Assembly (NCBI RefSeq): GCF_002871005.1 | Contig: NZ_PHSN01000012.1 | Span: forward strand, 124,001-188,000 | Source of the DNA: Acidimangrovimonas sediminis | GTDB taxonomy: Bacteria; Pseudomonadota; Alphaproteobacteria; Rhodobacterales; Rhodobacteraceae | DNA: 64,000 bases | Reading direction: 5' to 3' | Shown here: piece after piece, positions 8,188-17,556 of the stretch | Position numbering within the stretch: the stretch's first letter is position 1 | How the letters are laid out: each line of letters opens with the position of its first letter | Notes under the pieces: model-generated | What the model saw: the letters and a program-made list of their open reading frames with translations, nothing else | Database searches by the model: none | Told to the model about the DNA's origin: nothing | Position numbers and translations under genes: made by a program

Positions 8188-9408
8188 CTAGCCCCTGACC
8201 AGCTTCAGATGGCCCCGCTCGGCCGCGTCGAGCCAGCCGCCCACCAGCTCCGAGATATGGGTCAGCCCCTCGAGCCGCAGGCCGCGGCCGTTGGCCGAGG
8301 GCGCGGGCTGGTCCGGCAGCGCGGCCAGCGCCGCCCCCATCCGCGCCGGATCGGCCGCCTCTTCGGGCAGCAGCATCTCGACAAGGCCCAGTTCGCGCGC
8401 GCGCCAGGCCCGCAGAAGCTGCTCCTCCCGCGGCTGGACGCGTGGCACGATCAGCGCCGGGCGGTCGAAGGACAGGATCTCGCAGAAGGTGTTGTAACCC
8501 CCCATCGCGACCACGCCCGCAGCCCCCGCGATGACCTTTTCCATCTGGTTGTCGAACTCGATGATATGCAGCTGCGGCAGATCCGCCGCCCGCGCGATCA
8601 GCGCCTCGCGGTCCGAGGCGCGCATGTAGGGCCCGAGCACGACAAGCGCGGGCAGCGGCAAGTCCGGCGTCGCGTGGTAGGCGTCGATCACGTTGCCCAC
8701 CATCTCGGCCCCGTCGCCGCCCCCGCCCGGGGTGACCAGCAGGTAGCCGCCGCGCGGAAGGCCGTGGATCGTGTCCTCCTTCACCACCCGGTCCGACAGG
8801 GAACGTTGCAGGAAGCCCACGAAATTCATCTTGGCGCGCACCGTCTCGGGCACGTCCAGCCCGGTGAGCGGATCGTAGAATTCCTTCGGGCCATAGACCC
8901 AGATGTCATCGTAGATGTCGCCGATCCGCGGCAGCACCTCCTTGCGCTTCCACTCCGCGTCGAGGAGATGGGGCGAATCCATGATGTCGCGCAGCCCCAG
9001 CACCAGCCGGGTGCCCCGCGCCTTGAGATAGACCAGCGTCTCCTCTACCTCGCCATGCAGGCCGAGGGGTTCCTTGTCGACGATGAAGATATCCGGCGCG
9101 AAGCTTTCGGCGGCGTTGAAGATCATCGACTGGCGCACCTTCAGAAGGTCCTTGAGGTCGATATGCTCCTCCAGCGGGGTATATTCGCCATTGCGCAGCT
9201 TGATCACGCTGGGGATCTTCACGAAATCCACCCGGGCGCGGTAGTTGAAGGCCCCCGCGATCGTCGCGCCCGAGATGATCAGGATCTGCAATCCGCGGTA
9301 ATCCTCGGCCAGCGCGTGGGCGATGGCCCGACAGCGCTGCAGATGCCCCAGCCCGAAGGTGTCGTGGCTGTACATCAGGATCTTGGCATCTTTGAATCGA
9401 CGCAGCAT
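8188..9408 (-). CDS. MurG-like glycosyltransferase, first gene of the polysaccharide operon
   Basis: The 406-residue product begins MLRRFKDAKILMYSHDTFGLGHLQRCRAI, with the GLGHLxR acceptor-side motif. The donor half has LLVTPGGGGDGAEMV and VVAMGGYNTFCEIL followed by ALIVPRVQPREEQL. Longer in-frame starts exist upstream, but they add low-complexity Arg/Gly/Pro sequence and cross the probable promoter region, so ATG 9408 is chosen. It is a paralogue of the gene at 5730-6917, so two related enzymes flank a GT4 enzyme in one operon. It is the first gene of the six-gene minus-strand run ending at 1501. Confidence 0.8.
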   Translation of the reverse strand: MLRRFKDAKILMYSHDTFGLGHLQRCRAIAHALAEDYRGLQILIISGATIAGAFNYRARVDFVKIPSVIKLRNGEYTPLEEHIDLKDLLKVRQSMIFNAAESFAPDIFIVDKEPLGLHGEVEETLVYLKARGTRLVLGLRDIMDSPHLLDAEWKRKEVLPRIGDIYDDIWVYGPKEFYDPLTGLDVPETVRAKMNFVGFLQRSLSDRVVKEDTIHGLPRGGYLLVTPGGGGDGAEMVGNVIDAYHATPDLPLPALVVLGPYMRASDREALIARAADLPQLHIIEFDNQMEKVIAGAAGVVAMGGYNTFCEILSFDRPALIVPRVQPREEQLLRAWRARELGLVEMLLPEEAADPARMGAALAALPDQPAPSANGRGLRLEGLTHISELVGGWLDAAERGHLKLVRG

Positions 9409-9709
9409 GGGCGGCCCTTCTTCGTATGTCGCGATGTCCGCCGGTGTCACCGCCAGCCACCCATCGGCGATCTGCGCCGCTCCTCCTTCGTGCCGCCGCC
9501 CCGGGGGGCAGTCGACGCGCCCAGATCCGCCGTCCTTTACCTGTGCTGGATGAAATTGTCCCTCATCCGAAGTCAATCGCACACCGGTTCTGCCATTCCG
9601 GCAATTCCCTCCGCAAGGCGCGCATGGCGACATTACGTCGCGCAACCCGGTTGGCAAGCCCGCGACGGTCAGAACTCCGCGCTGTGGCATTCGCGCCCCG
9701 GTTGCGGCG
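9409..9709 (-). promoter_or_regulatory. 301-base gap with probable promoter of the polysaccharide operon
   Basis: No gene is supported here. The gap separates the first glycosyltransferase gene (reading left) from the end of the fused ATPase gene. On the minus strand a TTGACT at 9576-9571 could be a -35 element, with a weak TTCATC about 16 bases on. The sequence is locally less GC-rich around 9545-9605. The exact promoter is a guess. Confidence 0.3.
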
Positions 9710-11770
9710 TCACCCCGCGACCCCGGTTGGCCGGGGATCGGACGGCCGGGGATCGGGCAGCGGCAGGTCGGGGCGGGCGAGAACCCAGTGGTCCGCGCCC
9801 AGCCCGACCCGCGCAAGCGGTGCGCCGCCACCCGCCTCGGCGTCGCGGAACGCCTCGGGCCAGCCTCGCCCGGACGAAACCCGCCCCTGCGCCAGATGCG
9901 GGAAGTCGAGCTTGCGGTCGAGATCGGGGAACGGGACCGCGGCCAGCAGGTCGCGGGTGTAGGGATGCACGGGGCGGTTCATCAGCACCTCGCGCGGGGC
10001 CATCTCGACGATCCGCCCGGCGCACATCACGGCAATCCGGTCGGCCATGTAGTTCACCACCGCAAGGTTGTGCGAGATGAACAGATAGGTCAGCCCCAGC
10101 TCCTTCTGCATGTCCTTGAGCAGGTTGAGGATCTGCGCCTGAACCGACACGTCGAGCGCCGAGACCGGCTCATCGCAGACGATCAGTTCCGGGCCAAGCG
10201 CCAGCGCCCGGGCGATGCCCACCCGCTGACGCTGGCCGCCCGACATGCTGTGCGGGTAGCGGTTGAGGAAAGACCGGTCGAGCCCGACCGCCGACATCAG
10301 CCGCTCCACCGCCTCGTCACGCTGGCGCCGCGTGCCGCGGCGGTGAATCTCCAGCGGTTCGGCCAGGATATTGCGCACCGTCATCCGCGGCGACAGCGAC
10401 GACACCGGATCCTGAAAGATCATCTGCATCCGGCTGCGCAGCGCCGTCAGCTCCGACCGCTGGGCGCGCAGGACGTCGATCGTTCCCGTGGCGTCCCCCT
10501 GGCCGGAGCTTTCCAGGATGACGCTGCCCTGCTCGGGCGTGACCGCCCGCATCAGCAGCTTGCTCAGCGTGGTCTTGCCCGATCCGCTCTCGCCCACCAG
10601 CCCGAGGCATTCGCCGCGCCGGATATCGAAGCTGACGCCATCGACCGCGCGCACCTTCTCGCGCGCGCCGGCCGGCCCGCGCCGTGCCTTGGACTGGAAA
10701 CTGACGGATACATCGCGCACCCGCAGCAGCGTCCCGTCATGGCCCGCACCGGCCCCACCCTTACTGGGCCTAGCCGCACTGGCCCTGGCCGCGCCAGCGA
10801 CGGGGACCGCGACGGCGCCTGAACCAGACCCGGGGCCGAGACCGAGCCGCCCCGCCGCCGCCGGGATCTCGCGCAGCGATTTCAGCCGCTCGCCCGGGGC
10901 CATCTCGAAATGCGGCAGCGCCGCCATCAGCCCCTTGAGATAGGCATGCTGCGGATTGCGGAAGATCGGCCCCACCGGGCCCGCCTCCATGATCCGGCCG
11001 TGGTAGATCACCACCACCTCGTCGGCGACGTTCGCCACCACCCCCAGGTCGTGGGTGATCAGCAGCATGCCCATGCCCAGCTCGGTCTGCAACTCGCGCA
11101 GCAACCCCAGGATCTGGGCCTGGATCGTCACGTCCAGCGCGGTCGTCGGCTCGTCCGCGATCAGAAGCGCCGGCTTGCAGATCAGCGCCATCGCGATCAT
11201 CGCGCGCTGACGCATCCCGCCCGACATCTCGAACGGATACATGTCGAAGGCGTGGTCCGGGTCGCGGAACCCCACGAGGCGCAGCATCTCGACCGACCGC
11301 GCGCGGCGTTCCTCCTTGCCGGTCTTCGGTTCGTGAATCGCCAGCACCTCGGAGATCTGGTTGCCGATCGTGTGGAGCGGCGAGAGCGAGGTCATCGGCT
11401 CCTGGAAGATCTTGGCGATGCGGCTGCCGCGTAGCGCCCGGAGCGCGCGGCCGTCCTGCGGCAGGGTCAGGATGTCGACCGGGCTCTGCGGCGTCTTCGG
11501 ATCGGTGAAGAGGATGCGGCCCGACAGGTTCACACGCTCAGGCAAGAGGCCCATCGCCGCGCTCGCGATCACCGACTTGCCGGATCCGGATTCGCCCACC
11601 AGCGCCGTCACCTTGCCCGGCAGCACGCGAAAGCTCGCCTGCCGGACCGCCTCGACCGCGCCGCCGAAGATCGGGAAGGAGATGTCGAGCCCCTCGATCC
11701 TGAGAACGTCGACCCCCGCCGGGGCCGCGGTCCCCCTGCCGGGGGCCGCTGGGGCTGTGTCGAGGCTCAT
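9710..11770 (-). CDS. Fused double ATPase of a peptide/oligosaccharide-type ABC importer
   Basis: The 686-residue protein holds two complete Dpp/Opp-type nucleotide-binding domains in tandem. The first has Walker A GESGSGKS, signature [12 protein letters not shown] and Walker [13 protein letters not shown]. The second has [22 protein letters not shown] and [11 protein letters not shown]. They are joined by an Ala/Gly-rich linker near residues 330-360. ATG 11770 is chosen because the longer frame would run into the lyase gene, whose end lies 25 bases upstream. No permease or binding protein adjoins it. The incomplete set at 26018-30123 lacks exactly this subunit, so pairing is likely. It works at the inner membrane. 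Confidence 0.88.
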   Translation of the reverse strand: MSLDTAPAAPGRGTAAPAGVDVLRIEGLDISFPIFGGAVEAVRQASFRVLPGKVTALVGESGSGKSVIASAAMGLLPERVNLSGRILFTDPKTPQSPVDILTLPQDGRALRALRGSRIAKIFQEPMTSLSPLHTIGNQISEVLAIHEPKTGKEERRARSVEMLRLVGFRDPDHAFDMYPFEMSGGMRQRAMIAMALICKPALLIADEPTTALDVTIQAQILGLLRELQTELGMGMLLITHDLGVVANVADEVVVIYHGRIMEAGPVGPIFRNPQHAYLKGLMAALPHFEMAPGERLKSLREIPAAAGRLGLGPGSGSGAVAVPVAGAARASAARPSKGGAGAGHDGTLLRVRDVSVSFQSKARRGPAGAREKVRAVDGVSFDIRRGECLGLVGESGSGKTTLSKLLMRAVTPEQGSVILESSGQGDATGTIDVLRAQRSELTALRSRMQMIFQDPVSSLSPRMTVRNILAEPLEIHRRGTRRQRDEAVERLMSAVGLDRSFLNRYPHSMSGGQRQRVGIARALALGPELIVCDEPVSALDVSVQAQILNLLKDMQKELGLTYLFISHNLAVVNYMADRIAVMCAGRIVEMAPREVLMNRPVHPYTRDLLAAVPFPDLDRKLDFPHLAQGRVSSGRGWPEAFRDAEAGGGAPLARVGLGADHWVLARPDLPLPDPRPSDPRPTGVAG

Positions 11771-11795
11771 GTCTGCCGATCCGATCGCGTGGCGC

Positions 11796-12824
11796 TCAGC
11801 GCACCTTGGCGCAGAGCGCGGCATCCTTCAACACGTCCCGACACTGCGGGCTGCGGCGGAAGTCGTCGTAATACATCGTCCAGATCCCCTGTTCGCCGTC
11901 GCGATAGGGGCCGAATTTGAAATACTGGTTCTTGCCAAGCCCCGGCGCGTCGAACCCGATGTCGCCCTTCACCGTGGCGATCCAGCGGTTGTCGGCGAAG
12001 ATCTCGATATGGCCTTTGCCATGCGCGCCCGGGCGGCTGTAGATCACGTAGTCCACCCATTTGGTGCCGGGCTGCGGCAGGGGCGCGCCGTGCCGGGTCA
12101 CGCGGATCCGGTCGGTGCAGGCGTTGAAATCGGTCGCGTCGCCCTTCTCGAACCCGCGGTCGGCCACCACGAGGGCCCGCATCTGGTGCGTCTTCGGGCG
12201 CAGCCAGACCGGCGTCTGCCCCGCGGGGCAGCGCGCGCGCACCCCCTTCGGCCCGACCGAAACCGCCTTGGCCCAGTCGGTTTCCACCGTGACGAACAGC
12301 TTGCCCCGATCCATGCGGATCGCCAGGAACGGGCTCCAGTCGCCCTTGGCACCAGGGTCGATCTCGCGCTTCCACTGGGCGATGACATAGCGGTGGTCAT
12401 CGCGCGGGATGGGCTTGGCGAAACGCACCGCGAAACCGTCCCAGATGCCGGCGCCGAAGGGCACGCGGTTCCGCGTTCGCTGCCAGATCTCGGCCCGCTC
12501 GCTGCAGCCCTCGCGGCCCGGCGGGCAGATGTGACGCACCGACAGCTTCAGATACCCCTTGCCGGAAAAGGCGCCGGGCCCCTTCTCGAAGGTGACCTTC
12601 CCCGCCGATTGCTCGAAGTTCTTCTTGAAGAAGAGCCCGCCGCCGGGCGCGAAGGTCGTTCCTTCGAAATCGTCGGCAAGCGGCTTGCGCCAGTCGGCCC
12701 GTGCAGGCCCCGCCGCGCCCAGCGTCACCGAAACGGCCAGCCCCAGCGCCACCACCGCCCCACCAAGACAGGCGGCAAGGCCCCGTCCATGCCATTGCCG
12801 CCGCCGTCTCTGCCTCGGGGCCAT
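11796..12824 (-). CDS. Secreted polysaccharide lyase (PL20-like / heparin-lyase-I fold)
   Basis: The 342-residue protein has an Arg-rich n-region, a hydrophobic stretch (about residues 17-38) and an ARA cleavage motif near residue 43, so it is exported. The mature part resembles the jelly-roll polysaccharide lyase family PL20 (glucuronan lyase). Motifs include SERAEIWQRT, the HRYVIAQWKRE core strand (near 145) and YYDDFRR near the C-terminus. Four cysteines suggest disulfides. It would cleave an acidic (uronic-acid) glycan outside the cytoplasm. Its position upstream of an importer ATPase suggests the products are taken up. Substrate specificity is inferred only. Confidence 0.7.
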   Translation of the reverse strand: MAPRQRRRRQWHGRGLAACLGGAVVALGLAVSVTLGAAGPARADWRKPLADDFEGTTFAPGGGLFFKKNFEQSAGKVTFEKGPGAFSGKGYLKLSVRHICPPGREGCSERAEIWQRTRNRVPFGAGIWDGFAVRFAKPIPRDDHRYVIAQWKREIDPGAKGDWSPFLAIRMDRGKLFVTVETDWAKAVSVGPKGVRARCPAGQTPVWLRPKTHQMRALVVADRGFEKGDATDFNACTDRIRVTRHGAPLPQPGTKWVDYVIYSRPGAHGKGHIEIFADNRWIATVKGDIGFDAPGLGKNQYFKFGPYRDGEQGIWTMYYDDFRRSPQCRDVLKDAALCAKVR

Positions 12825-13086
12825 GCGCTCACCTCCTGAAATCCTGCCGCCCGATCATGCACATGCCCTCCGCCCTGCCGCAACCGCCGATCTCCCGCCC
12901 CCCCGCCGCCGTCCGCATGTGGGGCGTCGCGAAGGCAGTGTGCCGGTCGCTTTCCCGGGGGATCTGAAAGCGTCGAAAGCTATGTCTGCCAAGACAGCAG
13001 ACGCAGACAGGCCGGAGCGCCTGAGTTTCGGCCCCCCCGACCCCGCACAGGGCACGGATCGGGGGAGGGTCCGGCGGCGGGGCCGG

Positions 13087-14352
13087 TTACTTCGACAGTC
13101 CGGACTTGAGCTTGGTCACGTCGTCCGCGCTCATCGTGCCGACGGTCGTCACCGCGCCGTCCTTGATCCGCCACAGGCGGAACGGGCCTGTGATGTCGCC
13201 GTACTTGTCGAAATCGACCGGGCCGATGACGCCCTCGTAGCGGATAGGCTTGCCTTCCTTGATCAGCTTCAGCGCCTTGGCGAACTCGGCCTTGCCGGCG
13301 TAGATCGGCGTGCCGTCCTGGGCCACCACTTCGGGGATCGCCGCCTTGATCGCCGCCGGCGTCGGCTTGTCGGCCTTGGCGATCGCCAGCGCGACGATGG
13401 CCCCCGCGTCATATGAACGGTCGGCCGCCGGCGCATCGGGCTTGATACCGCCCGAGAAGGCCGTGAAATTGTCGTAGAAATACTTGGTCGAGGCCGTCTC
13501 GGCCGTACCCGACGAGGTGCCGAAGGCATCGTTGAGGTACTTCGCCCCCACCGCCTTGATGAAGTCGGAGGAGTTCATCCCGTCGTTCAGCAGGAACTTC
13601 TGCGGCCCCCCGTGCGAGATCCAGGCCCGCGCGATCGTCGCCCCGTCCACCGGATAGCTGATGAGATAGAGCGCCTGCGGATCGCCCTTCATCGCCGCGT
13701 CGGCCTCGGAATTGTAGCTCGACTGCTTCTCGTTGTAGGGCGTGACCGAGGTGATGTCGCCGCCCAGCTTCTCGTAGGCGGCCTTGAACTCCTGCATCAT
13801 GTTGGCGCCGAAGTCGTTGTTGACGTAGATGATCGCCAGCTTCTTCAGCCCCTGGTCCATGGCGTATTTCGCCGCCGCCGTGCCCTGCAGCGCATCCGAG
13901 GTGATGGTGCGGAAGAACACCCCGTCCGTCTTGCCGTCGCGGCCAAGCTGGGTCAGCGTGGGCGAGGAGGAGGCGGGCGAGACCTGCACCACCCCTGCCG
14001 GCGCGGTGACAGAGGTCAGGATCGGGATCGACACCGACGAGATGATGCCGCCGATGATCACCGGTACCTTCTTGATGTTCACCAGCTGCGAGGCCTGGTC
14101 GACGGCGACGGTACCCTGGCTCTGGGCGTCGCGTGTGTTCGACACGATCTTGCAGCCATGCGCGCCGCCGGCCTCGTTGAGGTCGCGGAAGGCCATGTCG
14201 ACGGCCTTGGCGCCCGCCTGTCCGTAGACGCCGGCGGGGCCGGTCAGCGACATCACCACGCCGACGGTGATGTCGCAATCCGCGGCATGGGACGGCAGGG
14301 CGCCGATGCCGGCAGATGCCGCCAGCACGCTCGACAAAAGAAGCTTTCTCAT
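13087..14352 (-). CDS. LivJ-type periplasmic substrate-binding protein
   Basis: The 421-residue precursor has a signal peptide (MRKLLLSSVLAAS with cleavage near SHA, residue 24). The Peripla_BP_6 fold is shown by ITVGVVMSLTGPAGVYGQ at the mature start, VPVIIGGIISS, and VQVSPASSSP. It is the last gene of the minus-strand run starting with GntR and supplies the ligand to the LivFGHM-like genes on the other strand. The start is at ATG 14352, preceded by GGGAG; a longer in-frame start has no signal-peptide logic. The ligand may be an amino acid, amide or similar small organic compound and is not determined. Confidence 0.9.
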   Translation of the reverse strand: MRKLLLSSVLAASAGIGALPSHAADCDITVGVVMSLTGPAGVYGQAGAKAVDMAFRDLNEAGGAHGCKIVSNTRDAQSQGTVAVDQASQLVNIKKVPVIIGGIISSVSIPILTSVTAPAGVVQVSPASSSPTLTQLGRDGKTDGVFFRTITSDALQGTAAAKYAMDQGLKKLAIIYVNNDFGANMMQEFKAAYEKLGGDITSVTPYNEKQSSYNSEADAAMKGDPQALYLISYPVDGATIARAWISHGGPQKFLLNDGMNSSDFIKAVGAKYLNDAFGTSSGTAETASTKYFYDNFTAFSGGIKPDAPAADRSYDAGAIVALAIAKADKPTPAAIKAAIPEVVAQDGTPIYAGKAEFAKALKLIKEGKPIRYEGVIGPVDFDKYGDITGPFRLWRIKDGAVTTVGTMSADDVTKLKSGLSK

Positions 14353-14439
14353 GGTCAGTCTCCCGGTTGGTACGGCGCTTTGCGCCTTCTTTGTGGTTGT
14401 CTTCACGGTCGGTCTACGGCCCCGGCGCTTGCCCGGGCG

Positions 14440-15489
14440 TCAGACGGCCTCGTTGTTGAGGTTGTATTTCATGATCGCCCCGTGCCGGCCGTTGCGGTCG
14501 CGCTCCAGCTCGTAGACGTCGCCCTCCAGCGGACGGGCCTCGGCCAGCACGGCATCGATCGCGGCACGGTCCGCGGCGCCGAGGGCCAGGTCGGAAATCG
14601 CGAGGTTGCCCGCCAGATGCGTGCGGTTGCGCGCCCCCACGATCACCGCCGCCACCCCCGGCCGGTCCAGCATCGCGGCGCTGGCAACCGTGGCGATATC
14701 GGTGCCATGGGCATCGGCGATCCGGCGCAGCTCGGCCAGCAGGGCCTGGAACAGGTCCCATCCGCCGATATCGTCGATGATCAGCTTGTATTTCACCAGC
14801 GAGCGGTTCTCGAGCGCGCCGGCGGGTTCCGCCTGCCCCAGCCAGCGGTCCGACAGGAACCCGCCCGCCACCGTGCCGTAGCACAGCAGCGACACGCCAT
14901 GCTCGGCCGCGGCCGCCGCCATCGCCTTTTCCGGCCGGCGGTCGAGCAGCGAATACTGCACCTGGATCGACACCAGCGGCACCCCCGCCTCGCAGATCGC
15001 GCGCATGTGGGCGGTGTCGAAATTGGTCGATCCGATGCGGGCGATCTTGCCCGCCTGCCGCAACTCCTCCAGCCAGCCCGCGGCCTCCAGCCACTTCGGC
15101 GCGGCGTAATCCCACCAGTGGAACTGCACGAGGTCGAGCCGCTCCACCCCCAGCCGCGAAAGAGAGGTGTCGATCGTCGCCTCGATGTCGGATTTCCGCA
15201 GCGTATGCAGCAGCGTGAGGTCGGGCACGCACTTGGTGTGCACACGGATCCGCGAAAGCGCCTCGGCCCCGCGCAGGTCGCGGTAGCGGTCGCGGAACCG
15301 GCCGATCAGCGCCTCGACCCCAGTGTAGATGTCGGCGCAGTCGAAGGTGGTGATGCCCGCGTCGGCAAAGGCCACCATGTCGTCAACGGCGGCGTCGGAT
15401 ACGGCACTGCCATGGCCCTCGGCCATCTGCCAGCCGCCACGGATCACGCGCGATATGGTATGGCCGGGGGCTAGGTTGCGCGTCTGCAT
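14440..15489 (-). CDS. Aldo/keto reductase
   Basis: This 349-residue TIM-barrel oxidoreductase has the AKR catalytic residues visible in order: Asp and Tyr in FDCADIYTG, Lys in VHTKCV, and His in VQFHWWDY. Cofactor-side motifs are STNFD and VIVGARNRTHL. It uses NAD(P)H to interconvert a carbonyl and an alcohol in the cytoplasm. It lies 6 bases after the TIGR04076-like gene in the GntR-led operon. The AKR part of the fusion at 20204-21682 is a clear relative (FHWW, CADIY/MADHY, CYGTVAGG/AYGTLCGG), so the pathway has two related AKR steps or two isozymes. Confidence 0.88.
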   Translation of the reverse strand: MQTRNLAPGHTISRVIRGGWQMAEGHGSAVSDAAVDDMVAFADAGITTFDCADIYTGVEALIGRFRDRYRDLRGAEALSRIRVHTKCVPDLTLLHTLRKSDIEATIDTSLSRLGVERLDLVQFHWWDYAAPKWLEAAGWLEELRQAGKIARIGSTNFDTAHMRAICEAGVPLVSIQVQYSLLDRRPEKAMAAAAAEHGVSLLCYGTVAGGFLSDRWLGQAEPAGALENRSLVKYKLIIDDIGGWDLFQALLAELRRIADAHGTDIATVASAAMLDRPGVAAVIVGARNRTHLAGNLAISDLALGAADRAAIDAVLAEARPLEGDVYELERDRNGRHGAIMKYNLNNEAV

Positions 15490-15495
15490 GGCGGG

Positions 15496-15846
15496 TCACT
15501 TCTCTGGCAGCGGAACAAGGGTGGTTTCGGAATGGCGGAACCTGCGCTTGCCGGTGCGGGTGATGCGCAGCCGGGTCACGCAGTTCGGATCGGGACAGGC
15601 GATCTCGGCGTCCGTGGTCATCCAGTCGTTGGCATCGGTCGGGCGCTGCTTGGCGGCCAGAAGCGGCAGCACCGCGGCCAGCGAGTAGATCGAGAAGCCC
15701 TGACCGGGCGGCAGGTGCAGCATCTCGCCCCGCAGCTCGAAATGATCGCCGGGCCGCGCGCCGCACAGGACCGGCCCCTCCTCCGGCACGATCACCTCGA
15801 CCCGCAGGTCGTAAAGCTCGAAACCGTCGTCCGCGGGATCAGCCAT
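15496..15846 (-). CDS. TIGR04076-family small protein
   Basis: This 116-residue protein resembles the small TIGR04076 family of unknown function. It has an N-terminal beta-rich part with LRVEVIVPE and GARPGDHFEL, a central YSLAAVLPLLAAKQR helix, and CPDPNCVTRLRI near residues 83-95, with a Cys pair that could hold a metal. It overlaps the GntR gene by 8 bases and is 6 bases from the aldo/keto reductase, so it is embedded in the catabolic operon. Members of this family often sit next to oxidoreductases. No activity can be assigned. Confidence 0.65.
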   Translation of the reverse strand: MADPADDGFELYDLRVEVIVPEEGPVLCGARPGDHFELRGEMLHLPPGQGFSIYSLAAVLPLLAAKQRPTDANDWMTTDAEIACPDPNCVTRLRITRTGKRRFRHSETTLVPLPEK

Positions 15847-16621
15847 CGCGCACCCCGCCCCCGACGTCTCCGGCCCCGGCCCCGGGACCGTCAGCCACCG
15901 CGTCCTCCCGCACCAGCCGGGTGCGGATCAGGTTGAAGGACTGGGTGATGTCCTCGGTCAGCGCGCTCACCGCGCCGGCGTGGTCGCCGCGGTCCATCGC
16001 GGCGATCAGGGTGCGGTGATGGCGCACCGCCCGGCCCGCCGGCGTCGCGTCATAAAGCCCGGCCGCCGCCCGCACATAGGGCCCGGATTGCAGCCACAGG
16101 CTTTCCACGATCGGCAGCAGCACGGGCGAACGCGCGGCACCGTAGATCGCGAAGTGGAAGGCGTGGTTCAGCTCCGACGTGGTCTGCTGCTTCTCCGGCC
16201 CGCCGGCGGCAAAGGCCGCCTCGCATTCCTCGGTCAGGGCATGGAGGTGGGCGCAGCCGCTGCCCTTCAGCCGGTCGGTGGCAAGCCGCACCAGCTCCCC
16301 CTCCACCAGCGACCGGGCGCGGGCCAGATCGTCGAGGCGGGCAACCTCGATCAGCGGCACCCGGACGGACCGGCTGGGCAAGGACTCCAGCGCCTGTTCC
16401 GACACCAGCCGCGCCAGCGCCTCGCGCACCGGCATGGTACTGGTCTGCAGGGTATCGGCCAGGTCCTGGATGCGCAGCACCTGCCCCGCGTCGAACTCCC
16501 CATGAATGAGAGATCGCCGAAGCCGCCGGTAGACGCGTTCCTGAAGAGAGTCGCGCGCGATGGGGCCCAGCACGCCGCCCCCGTCCCGGCTCTCCACCCT
16601 GTCAGCCTTTGCGCCGATCAC
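15839..16621 (-). CDS. GntR-family transcriptional regulator (FadR/FCD type)
   Basis: This is a regulator of about 260 residues with an N-terminal winged helix (SLQERVYRRLRRSLIHGEF, then QDLADTLQTSTMPVREALARL) and a C-terminal FCD ligand domain (ARARSLVEGELVRLA, ELNHAFHFAIYGAA, VRHHRTLIAAMDRGD) with metal-binding histidines. GTG 16621 is chosen. An ATG 23 codons upstream would translate the AT-rich divergent promoter and its palindromes. It is divergent from the importer genes beginning at 16738, so it probably controls both arms in response to the imported compound or a catabolite. Confidence 0.87.
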   Translation of the reverse strand: MIGAKADRVESRDGGGVLGPIARDSLQERVYRRLRRSLIHGEFDAGQVLRIQDLADTLQTSTMPVREALARLVSEQALESLPSRSVRVPLIEVARLDDLARARSLVEGELVRLATDRLKGSGCAHLHALTEECEAAFAAGGPEKQQTTSELNHAFHFAIYGAARSPVLLPIVESLWLQSGPYVRAAAGLYDATPAGRAVRHHRTLIAAMDRGDHAGAVSALTEDITQSFNLIRTRLVREDAVADGPGAGAGDVGGGVRDG

Positions 16622-16681
16622 GTCGCACCTCCGCTGAAGTTGCCCGAGAATTATCTTGCCAAATCGAAAACGGTCAAGATA

Positions 16682-16718
16682 TTTGATCAAAAATCACAGA
16701 TCGAAGATAGCTGATCTG
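16682..16718. promoter_or_regulatory. Candidate GntR operator in divergent promoter region
   Basis: The 116-base gap between the GntR gene and the first importer gene is AT-rich compared with its surroundings. It contains a perfect 10-base palindrome TTTGATCAAA (16682-16691) and an inverted repeat CAGATC-N10-GATCTG (16697-16702 / 16713-16718). Such elements fit dimeric GntR binding. Core promoter boxes were not assigned. Confidence 0.45.
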
Positions 16719-16737
16719 GAAAACAGGGAAGGCTGCG

Positions 16738-17556
16738 ATGACCCCTTCGGCAAGCCTTGCGCCTGCCGCGGCCGGGCAACCGGCGGCGGGGGCGGATCCG
16801 GCGCTCAGCGCTGTCGGCGTGACCATGGCCTTCGGCGGCATGCGCGCAGTCGACGAGATGTCGCTGAGCCTCGGGCGCGGCGAGATGGTCGCGCTGATCG
16901 GCCCGAACGGTGCCGGCAAGACGACGATGTTCAACCTCGTCGCGGGCAGCCTGCGGCCGACCTCGGGGCGCATCCTGATCGGGTCCGCCGACGTCACCGG
17001 CGAAGGACCGACCCGCCGCATCCGGCGCGGCGTCGGGCGCACCTTCCAGATCCCGCGCCCCTTCGCCGAGATGAGCGTGCTCGAGAACGTTCTGGTCGGC
17101 GCCCAGTCCCAGACCGGCGAAGGGATCTGGGCCAACTTCCTCGCGCCGCGCCGCGTCGCCGCCGAGGAACGCGCGGCGATCGAGAAGGCGCGCGCCCTGC
17201 TCGAATTCGTCACCCTTTCGCATCTGGAACTGGAACCCGCCCGCGTCCTGTCCGGCGGTCAGCGCAAGCTTCTGGAACTCGCCCGGGTGCTGATGGCCGA
17301 TCCCGACGTCCTGCTTCTGGACGAGCCGGCGGCGGGGGTGAACCCCGCGCTCCTCGACCTGCTGATCGACCGCATCGTCGCGCTCAACGGCGCGGGCAAG
17401 ACCATCCTGCTGATCGAACACAACATGGACATGGTGGCGCGGCTGTGCAGTCGCGCCGTGGTGATGGCCGCGGGCCGGCTCCTGGCCGAGGGCACGCCCG
17501 ACGCCGTGGCCGCAGACCCCGCGGTGATCGCCGCCTACCTCGGAGACGCGCCATGA
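16738..17556 (+). CDS. LivG-type ABC importer ATPase
   Basis: This 272-residue ATPase has Walker A GPNGAGKTT, Q-loop RTFQIPRPF, signature LSGGQRKLLELA and Walker B LLLDEPAAGVNP. The C-terminal IEHNMDMV switch is typical of LivG. An N-terminal Ala/Gly/Pro-rich extension of about 25 residues precedes the domain. It overlaps the next ATPase gene by 4 bases. With LivF-, LivH-, LivM- and LivJ-like partners it forms a hydrophobic-amino-acid-transport family importer; the real substrate may differ. Confidence 0.92.
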   Translation: MTPSASLAPAAAGQPAAGADPALSAVGVTMAFGGMRAVDEMSLSLGRGEMVALIGPNGAGKTTMFNLVAGSLRPTSGRILIGSADVTGEGPTRRIRRGVGRTFQIPRPFAEMSVLENVLVGAQSQTGEGIWANFLAPRRVAAEERAAIEKARALLEFVTLSHLELEPARVLSGGQRKLLELARVLMADPDVLLLDEPAAGVNPALLDLLIDRIVALNGAGKTILLIEHNMDMVARLCSRAVVMAAGRLLAEGTPDAVAADPAVIAAYLGDAP

